From Spirosoma sp. (lineage in GTDB: Bacteria; Bacteroidota; Bacteroidia; Cytophagales; Spirosomataceae), in assembly GCA_028288385.1 (NCBI GenBank), contig JAQBNX010000183.1:1-11890 (forward strand): a DNA stretch of 11,890 bases, in the 5' to 3' direction. The translations under genes and the position numbers were made by a program. Below the pieces are notes generated by a model. It ran no database searches, was not told where the DNA came from, and saw only the letters and a program-made list of their open reading frames with translations. Shown one piece after another: positions 7,537-11,890 of this stretch. Each line of letters starts with the position of its first letter. The first letter of the stretch is position 1.

Positions 7537-7654
7537 TGTATGTCGTCAGCCAAAAGTGGACAGATGCGGCCGGGCTGCCGGAGCAGTGAAATGGGAAGAG
7601 AGGCTTTTAGCCACTTTGAACACGCATCTGTCCACTTTTGGCTGACGACATACA
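7537..7654. repeat. 32-bp perfect inverted repeat enclosing 54 bp (MITE-like, IS3-type ends)
   Basis: The left arm 7537-7568 and right arm 7623-7654 are exact reverse complements over 32 bp, reading TGTATGTCGTCAGCCAAAAG inward from each end and continuing to GATGCG. The arms match the right-end type of the IS3 remnant. The 54-bp centre has no ORF and contains one 16-bp hairpin repeat. If the ends are taken at 7541 and 7650, a TA dinucleotide lies on both sides. It could be a miniature element derived from the IS, or an inverted duplication of the IS end. The right arm stops two bases after the SCO1 stop codon, so in RNA this stem could end or protect the SCO1 transcript. Confidence 0.85.
7570..7585 (+). 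repeat. 16-bp hairpin repeat, copy 7 (inside the inverted-repeat element)
   Basis: Plus-strand CCGGGCTGCCGGAGCA, identical to the copy at 7102-7117 and flanked by G on both sides. It lies in the non-coding loop region of the 32-bp inverted repeat, so the element is not tied to coding sequence. Confidence 0.7.
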
Positions 7655-7656
7655 TG

Positions 7657-8304
7657 TTATTCATTCGAATATTCCTGCCGAAGCACATTAATATCGCGAA
7701 TCAACTGTTGTGTACCTTCCTGTGTGGTTCCATCATACATGCCCCTAATGTGTTTGGCTTTATCAACCAAGATAAAATGGCCACTATGGATGTAACCACC
7801 AGGAGCCGTTGGATCACGAGCCGCTGTGACCAGGTAATGGTTTTCACCTATGTCATAGATCTTCTCTCTGTCACCTGTAGCAAATTGCCACATAGTTCCG
7901 GATAGGCCCATATCAGTGGCATACTGCTTTAGGATGCTTGGGGTATCATGATCAGGATCGATCGTATGCGATAAAATTCGAACATCAGGACTTCCCTTAT
8001 AGGCTTTGTATACGGTCAGCATGTTTTTTTTCATCACGGGACAAATGGTGGGACACGTCACAAAGAAGAAGTCTGCACCGTAAATTTTCCCATCAAAATC
8101 GCGCTCAGATATCGTTTTTCCATCCTGATTGGTGAAGGAGAATGCTGGAATAGCGGGATATTCTTGTTCAGTAACCTGTTTGCCGTCAACGACTTTAGTG
8201 ACGGTTTCAAGTTCACCGATATAGGGCAGCTTTTCGTCGGTTATCTGACAACCACTTACACTAATGAGCAGACCCAGGCTGAGTAAACGAAGACTGTTTT
8301 TCAT
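7657..8304 (-). CDS. sco1: SCO1/SenC-family copper/thiol envelope lipoprotein
   Basis: A 215-residue thioredoxin-fold protein. A signal segment ends in lipobox VSGC (lipidated Cys19), so the protein is anchored and faces the periplasm. The CxxxC copper/redox motif CPTIC (C84, C88) and the conserved distal His in YIHSGHF (H173) are all present, giving the full Cu-binding set of SCO proteins. DPDHDTP is the usual loop between them. Members deliver copper to the CuA site of cytochrome oxidase or act as thiol reductases there. The ATG overlaps the TGA of the upstream lipoprotein gene by four bases, so the two are co-translated. The gene is followed after two bases by the long inverted repeat. No oxidase genes are in view, so the actual target is unknown. 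Confidence 0.94.
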   Translation of the reverse strand: MKNSLRLLSLGLLISVSGCQITDEKLPYIGELETVTKVVDGKQVTEQEYPAIPAFSFTNQDGKTISERDFDGKIYGADFFFVTCPTICPVMKKNMLTVYKAYKGSPDVRILSHTIDPDHDTPSILKQYATDMGLSGTMWQFATGDREKIYDIGENHYLVTAARDPTAPGGYIHSGHFILVDKAKHIRGMYDGTTQEGTQQLIRDINVLRQEYSNE

Positions 8305-8783
8305 CGTAATACTAGATAAGCTTGAGCGTCGATAATGCTTTTGCGCATCAGCCGATTCATGGCATTGACCCGCTTTTGCTCTTCCTTCAAATATGCCATT
8401 GCCTGTCTTCTATTAAGTTTAGCCAGGGTATCACCGTTGTAATGATGCATCCAGTCCATCATAACTTGATCAGCTTCTTCCAGGGCTGCCTTCATTGCCA
8501 ATCCTTGTTGTTTTTGCTGATGACGTTCGACCGAATCCGGTTGTTTATCCAACTCGGCGAGATGTTGGATTACTTCTTTTTTCAGCTTGATCAGCTCGCT
8601 CATGGCCGGCATCACACTATCATGCACGGCCAGGACGGTTTTTTCTAAGACAGCTACTGATTGGGGTTTCTTCGCCCCCGTAGAATCGGTTGGCTGCGTG
8701 GTGGCTTCCGACGATGGTTTCGATTGGCAAGCCAGCAGACTCATCCCTATTAGGATGGCTATAAAAAATATTGTTGGATTCAT
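8301..8783 (-). CDS. Small helical lipoprotein co-transcribed with SCO1
   Basis: Taken from ATG 8783 (160 residues); a TTG five codons upstream would also be open but adds nothing signal-like. The signal peptide ends in LLAC (lipidated Cys19 from this start). A Ser/Thr/Gln-rich spacer follows, then a mostly helical domain with repeated Met and His: HDSVMPAMSELIKLKKEV, then ADQVMMDWMHHYNGD, then NAMNRLMRKS. Homologues of this kind are often given the uninformative name viral A-type inclusion protein. The Met/His content and the four-base overlap with SCO1 make copper binding or a role beside SCO1 an attractive guess, but no known motif proves it. Confidence 0.82.
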   Translation of the reverse strand: MNPTIFFIAILIGMSLLACQSKPSSEATTQPTDSTGAKKPQSVAVLEKTVLAVHDSVMPAMSELIKLKKEVIQHLAELDKQPDSVERHQQKQQGLAMKAALEEADQVMMDWMHHYNGDTLAKLNRRQAMAYLKEEQKRVNAMNRLMRKSIIDAQAYLVLR

Positions 8784-8966
8784 TAAGTATGAAAACAAGT
8801 AGCCTGAGCTAAGTAGATAGCTACAGACAATTCAGAAAAAGAAAATATTAATCGCTAAAACTGGCCATCAAGCCTCAAAACAGCCATTACCATGACAGCC
8901 TGGGATGAATAGCCAATAGATAGGGAGGGCATTTGCAAAAAGGGAAGAAAAAGAAATGAGCCGCTT

Positions 8967-9341
8967 TTAGACCCAGGGCGGACGAAACAAGCCATGAATG
9001 GGCGCTTTATAGGAAGCGATCAGATAAATGAATAGTTGCCGATGAGTAAGGCCGACAAAAGGCGCAAAATCAAATGAGAAATGGCTTTCGCAGAACAATT
9101 GGATCAGCGATGTTTGCTGGACCCGTTCGGTCGTTTCTTTGTCGTGTTTATCTTGCTGGGCCTTTAAGCGTTTAGCCAAATAGCATTTGCCATCGCAATG
9201 TAGTTGAGGCTTATCCCGATTTTCGCATAAGACACGGGTGATATACTCTTTGTTAATTTGGAAATATGCAATCATTCCCCACTGACTGAACGTCGGTAGC
9301 AATGTTGCCAACACCAAACTATACAGAACAAGAACCCGCAT
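8967..9341 (-). CDS. Small envelope protein with CEN...HCDGKC cysteine motif, paralogue A
   Basis: Start chosen at ATG 9341 (124 residues), because from here it aligns colinearly with the paralogue at 10098-10610. An upstream in-frame start adds 26 residues with no counterpart. Parts: a hydrophobic N-terminal segment (about 1-18, signal or anchor), the core RVLCENRDKPQLHCDGKCYL (C39, H48, C49, C53), a basic linker LAKRLKAQQDK, then FCESHFSFDF (C84, H88), ending FRPPWV. The spaced Cys and His suggest metal binding or a disulfide. I recall similar uncharacterised short proteins in Bacteroidota near metal-related envelope genes, without a defined function. SCO1 lies downstream on the same strand after about 180 bp of non-coding DNA. 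Confidence 0.78.
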   Translation of the reverse strand: MRVLVLYSLVLATLLPTFSQWGMIAYFQINKEYITRVLCENRDKPQLHCDGKCYLAKRLKAQQDKHDKETTERVQQTSLIQLFCESHFSFDFAPFVGLTHRQLFIYLIASYKAPIHGLFRPPWV

Positions 9342-9438
9342 GATAAGCGTCTTACTTAGCGTTAAGGCGACGTACCAGATTGCGTTCACCAACTGGGTAT
9401 TTCGTTGGTTGACCCACAAGGTTTATTGAGGCTAGGTG

Positions 9439-9852
9439 TTATTGTTTTAGGAGTAACGTGTCTTGCTCAGTCGTTGAAAAGGTAATAACTCGAGCAGCTA
9501 TGGGCGGCTCGATTTGGATCATTTCGCGAAACCGAACATCCGATGTAGTCAACTCTATCGTGTAGATACCGGCGTAAAGCGCCCCTAAATCAAACTGACC
9601 AGCAAACTTCCATTTCGATTTTAACTCATTCAGCAGAAGTTCTCCTTTTTTATTCCCTATCAATATACGGACTGGCCCGGGACCTTCATTTTCAAACCGA
9701 ATCCGAATTATCGACGAGTTAGGAATGGGAATAATACTCGATCGTACACTAATGGGCGATTCGGCCAGCGTGTTCCGACCATTAAATGTTTGTTCTTTTA
9801 ATGTGAAGCTACACAGCCCAAATCCAGCCAATAAATAAGGAAGTAGCAGCAA
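9439..9852 (-). CDS. Small secreted beta-rich protein of unknown function (start uncertain)
   Basis: About 137 residues. A hydrophobic stretch LLLLPYLLAGFGLCSF suggests a signal peptide. The mature part reads like a small beta-sandwich: SSIIRIRFENEGPGPVRILI, then AGQFDLGALYAGIYTIELTT, then FREMIQIEP. It resembles type IX secretion C-terminal or Fn3-like folds but has no named match I can give. No ATG exists in this frame; the only start is TTG 9852 and the frame is open upstream to a TAA without one. In the adjacent frame an ATG at about 9879 opens MKLIAIFAICCYFLIYWL, a good signal peptide that runs into a stop. A one-base frameshift joining the two is possible. The gene sits between the two Cys-motif paralogues on the same strand. 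Confidence 0.6.
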   Translation of the reverse strand: MLLLPYLLAGFGLCSFTLKEQTFNGRNTLAESPISVRSSIIPIPNSSIIRIRFENEGPGPVRILIGNKKGELLLNELKSKWKFAGQFDLGALYAGIYTIELTTSDVRFREMIQIEPPIAARVITFSTTEQDTLLLKQ

Positions 9853-10097
9853 ATAGCGAAAATGGCTATGAGTTTCATGAAATGATTGGTCATAAGTTGA
9901 TTAAAAATCTGGCTTCCCGGTTGAATGACTGAAAGACTTTTAGTCATATTCCCGACGCCGTGTAGCAAAATCCGGTTGGTTCCATTGGCCGGCAGCAAAA
10001 GCCAACCCCACCAAGGTGATGGATATTGACAACAAAGTCTTACGTGGTAGGGATAAATGCGGTTGCTATATGAATTTATCGCTTCATATAGAGTCAA

Positions 10098-10610
10098 TCA
10101 GAAATGATAAAAGCAGGAAGGAGCCACTACGCGGATACCGTAAATAAACCAACAATAATCAGTCGAGCCAGCATGAAAACATGCTGGCAAACGATTGTCA
10201 GTTAGCCAATAAAACATTTTCCGCCAGGCATTAACTAATAAGCGAGGTCGCCGTAGGAAGTTCCGAACGTAAGAAGAATGAGAAGACAGTTGGTAAGCGA
10301 AACGATGGGACTGTAAAACCGTTAGTGAAGTTCCAAAGTCAAAATGAAAACAAGCTTCGCAATAGAGCTGGAAAGGGGATATATTTTGAATACGTTCAGC
10401 TGTTTGTTTGTCTTGTTTATTTTGCTGGGCTTTTAAGCGTTTGGCCAGGTAACACTTTCCATCGCAATGAAGCTGAGGTTTGTTCCGGTTTTCGCAGAGG
10501 ACACGGACTATGTAATCTTTATTAAGCTGATAATAAGCAATGGTTCCCCATGGACTAATGCTCGGCAAGAACACAGCTATCAACAGAATGTATGTCAACA
10601 GAGAACGCAT
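10098..10610 (-). CDS. Small envelope protein with CEN...HCDGKC cysteine motif, paralogue B (extended C-terminus)
   Basis: A 170-residue paralogue of the protein at 8967-9341. Residues 1 to about 110 align without gaps: hydrophobic N-terminus, RVLCENRNKPQLHCDGKCYL (C39, C49, C53), LAKRLKAQQNKQDK, YCEACFHFDF (C84, C87). Beyond about residue 128 it has a tail of some 40 residues with no match in the paralogue. The codon at 10226-10224 is TGG (Trp129) directly after RPRLLVNA, where a family member would be expected to end, so a stop codon may have mutated to TGG. The tail DNA holds a 9-bp hairpin that could be the former terminator. A matching role in metal or thiol handling at the envelope is inferred. 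Confidence 0.78.
   Translation of the reverse strand: MRSLLTYILLIAVFLPSISPWGTIAYYQLNKDYIVRVLCENRNKPQLHCDGKCYLAKRLKAQQNKQDKQTAERIQNISPFQLYCEACFHFDFGTSLTVLQSHRFAYQLSSHSSYVRNFLRRPRLLVNAWRKMFYWLTDNRLPACFHAGSTDYCWFIYGIRVVAPSCFYHF
10167..10188 (-). terminator. Possible terminator hairpin within the tail of paralogue B
   Basis: GCCAGCATG, a 4-nt loop, then CATGCTGGC form a perfect 9-bp stem. On the minus strand it is followed by mixed sequence with scattered T (ATTATTGTTGGTTTATTT) and no clean T-tract. It lies inside the annotated C-terminal extension, about 40 bases after the suspected lost stop. Confidence 0.35.
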
Positions 10611-10617
10611 AGTACCA

Positions 10618-10625
10618 CAAAGGTA
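10618..10625 (-). promoter_or_regulatory. Candidate Bacteroidota -7 box upstream of paralogue B
   Basis: TACCTTTG matches the TAnnTTTG consensus exactly and ends seven bases before the ATG, which would give an almost leaderless transcript. No TTTG -33 box is visible at the usual distance, so this is tentative. Confidence 0.3.
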
Positions 10626-10683
10626 AGTTGGATTTAATAATTATTCCCATTGAGAAATAACTTGTGAAAACCAAGATTTGTAG

Positions 10684-11289
10684 GTACATAATTTTTTCGT
10701 AGCGGTATTCCTCCATACAACGCCTACGGTAGGTCCAAACGTCAATCGGGTCAGTATCCAGGCAGGCTACTTGTATGCCACTTCCAGACTCACCAGGACG
10801 AGTACCGTCCTGGTTGCTCGGCCTATTTTTGATCCCAAACCGGGCTTTTACGTGGGAGTAGCCTACGACCATCCACTCTCCACGTTATTAACCAGCGGGC
10901 TCGAGTTTAGCTACCAGCAAAAAGGCTACATAAACCGGATTCCCTATCTTAATTCAGCATCAATCCACACCTACCACTATTTGGGGATTACGCCAACCAT
11001 TGGCGTTAGACTCATCAGAAATTTGCGTTTTTTAATTGGCCCTCAAATAAATTGGTTGGTGAACAAGTCAACCCGTGGCCTGGAGACGCAACCCCTACTG
11101 GATACTAATCGTAATCGTAGGCTTGAAGTAGGCCTGGTGGGTCGGGTTAGCTATCAGTATAAGCGAGTCGGACTAACGGCCCGTTATTTCAACGGCTTAA
11201 CAGCTCTTTACTAGCACGATTTTTATTACTTTACGAACCAGAATTGGCAACTAGGGTTGTCTTACCGATTTGAGAAAAGAAGATTCTGA
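10684..11289 (+). pseudogene. Outer-membrane beta-barrel protein (PorT-like), N-terminally truncated with internal TAG
   Basis: The only clear plus-strand coding remnant. The frame is open from 10684, without an ATG and without a signal peptide. It encodes alternating strands typical of an 8-stranded Bacteroidota barrel: VSIQAGYLYATSR, then GFYVGVAYDHPLSTLLTSGL, EFSYQQKGYI, YHYLGITPTIGVRLIRN, LRFLIGPQINWLVN, LEVGLVGRVSYQYKRVGLTA, ARYFNG. An in-frame TAG at 11212-11214 interrupts it. After the TAG the same frame continues with HDFYYFTNQNWQLGLSYRFE and ends in ...RRF then TGA (11287-11289), a proper barrel end with terminal Phe. The TAG is thus probably a nonsense mutation (perhaps from CAG or AAG), and the gene has also lost its 5' part. 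It faces away from paralogue B across a shared upstream region. Confidence 0.75.
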
Positions 11290-11304
11290 AGGAACTCCAG
11301 GAGG

Positions 11305-11667
11305 TTACTTCTTCCAGATCACTTTATCTCGAAGAGGCTCTGAACTTGATGAGGATACAAAAGGCTGGCCATCGCAATCTAAAATGGCCCAGGGACAGGT
11401 TATACAAGAGCTCAAATCTGAATCAAGCAGAAACACATGCCCACCCCCGTAATCCGATAAAGAGATCTGTTGAATCGGAGTGAGTAGAGAGGCATCAGGC
11501 TTTTGATACTGTCCTGAAGTTACTATTGACTGGAGCCAGCTAAGCCGATTTGTTAAATAGCTACAGTGCTGGGCAGCTGCTGCTAAATAGTTTTCGCCAG
11601 GACTAACTGATTTGGTGCAGGCCGTTGCGTATAGAAGGATTGACAGCAGTAGTAAAGAGAGTTTCAT
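11305..11667 (-). CDS. Small Cys-rich lipoprotein of unknown function
   Basis: A 120-residue protein with signal sequence MKLSLLLLSILLYATAC (lipidated Cys17). The mature part has a helical half (AAAQHCSYLTNRLSWLQSIV) and a C-terminal half with GGGHVFLLDSDLSSCITC and ILDCDGQPF, i.e. a Cys-x-x-Cys and one further Cys in about 12 residues. The layout, a short strand, then a Cys cluster, then a DxxG turn, is reminiscent of the DUF6970-type small lipoproteins of Bacteroidota, but this is a weak resemblance. It converges with the decayed barrel gene, 15 bp from its end. The start is ATG 11667, and an upstream open frame overlaps it in another frame. Confidence 0.75.
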   Translation of the reverse strand: MKLSLLLLSILLYATACTKSVSPGENYLAAAAQHCSYLTNRLSWLQSIVTSGQYQKPDASLLTPIQQISLSDYGGGHVFLLDSDLSSCITCPWAILDCDGQPFVSSSSSEPLRDKVIWKK

Positions 11668-11890
11668 TCGGATTAATAGTTTTTATAAGACCCTTTTGGG
11701 TTATAGATCGTTGGACTCCGTTGGTATATAAGTGCCAATATGAAAAGTACTCTATTACAAACCTAAAATAGATGACTGGCGCCAGATGGATACCTAGCTT
11801 ATTTTTGGTTTGCATGGGTTGTGCCAGGCCATATACCTTGACCGCTTCCCGTGACAATTCACCTTGGTTTGGCACGGGTGATATTACTGA
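11603..11890 (-). CDS. Open frame running off the right edge, possible C-terminus of an envelope protein
   Basis: Open from the window edge to a stop at 11603. The first part (about 11890-11765) reads ISPVPNQGELSREAVKVYGL, then NKLGIHLAPVIYFRF, which looks like the last strand of a beta-barrel ending in Phe. The remainder is unremarkable and overlaps the start of the next lipoprotein gene by 65 bp in another frame. The true end may therefore be near 11765, with a frameshift just before the adjacent TAA TAG. No identification is possible from this fragment. Confidence 0.3.
   Translation of the reverse strand, partial: SVISPVPNQGELSREAVKVYGLAQPMQTKNKLGIHLAPVIYFRFVIEYFSYWHLYTNGVQRSITQKGLIKTINPNETLFTTAVNPSIRNGLHQIS

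Larger units (their letters stand above)
6575..7650 (-). mobile_element. Degenerate IS3-family insertion sequence
   Basis: Defined by the remains of an IS3-type orfB transposase on the minus strand and by imperfect ends. The left end at 6575 (TGGTACTAGTCAAAAGGGAA) and the right end read inward from 7650 (TGTCGTCAGCCAAAAGTGGA) share TG, the CAAAAG core and an AGAT a few bases further in, roughly 17 of 25 positions. The transposase stop lies close to the left end, as is common in IS3 elements. No orfA is recognisable: the space between the right end and the orfB reading is taken by an inverted-repeat structure. No 3-bp target duplication is visible. The element is almost certainly immobile. The exact boundaries are uncertain. 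Confidence 0.6.

Noticed and set aside
6635..7585. CRISPR array
   Set aside because: The repeats are too short, inverted relative to each other, and separated by continuous transposase sequence, not by spacers.
9798..10097. A 99-codon minus-strand frame between paralogue B and the small secreted protein
   Set aside because: It overlaps the secreted-protein gene in another frame, has no recognisable domain, and most of it is low-information sequence; only its last ATG might be a relocated signal peptide.

Overview
The window looks like chromosomal DNA of a Bacteroidota member, most likely a Spirosoma-like Cytophagales bacterium. The reasons are a TPR-bearing HisKA_2-type histidine kinase paired with a LytTR response regulator, several lipoproteins, a PorT-like outer-membrane barrel, SCO1/SenC next to small Cys-motif proteins, and few Shine-Dalgarno sites. 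Nearly all genes lie on the minus strand. This is inferred from protein families, not from a taxonomic marker.

Layout. 1-1362 (minus): a thiamine-diphosphate decarboxylase of the pyruvate/indolepyruvate decarboxylase type, cut by the left window edge. 1494-2327 (minus): a metallo-beta-lactamase-fold hydrolase. 2328-2741: about 400 bp without a convincing gene. 2742-6301 (minus): a tightly packed set, transcribed as lipoprotein, then LytTR response regulator, then TPR/HisKA_2 kinase, with a 3-nt gap and a 4-nt overlap. 6575-7650: a decayed IS3-family element whose transposase (minus) is broken by several short insertions. 7537-7654: a 32-bp perfect inverted repeat. 7657-8783 (minus): lipoprotein followed by SCO1/SenC, with overlapping ends. 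8967-10610 (minus): two paralogous small Cys-motif proteins around a small secreted protein. 10684-11289 (plus): a decayed outer-membrane barrel gene. 11305-11667 (minus): a small lipoprotein. The right edge has an open frame running off the window.

The most unusual signal is in the IS3 remnant. Six 16-bp GC-rich sequences interrupt or sit in its transposase reading frame, and a seventh lies inside the neighbouring inverted repeat. They share the consensus CCGGGCCGCCGGAGCG and occur in both orientations. Positions 1-4 can pair with 9-12, and three copies carry compensatory base-pair changes. In six of seven the bases flanking the insertion are identical (A/A or G/G). Removing exactly 16 bases restores conserved IS3 motifs and frame at four sites. 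This looks like a very short interspersed hairpin repeat that I do not recognise.

Functionally, the kinase/regulator set would be a membrane signalling unit. SCO1 plus the Cys-motif proteins suggests copper or thiol handling at the cell envelope, although that link is inference.
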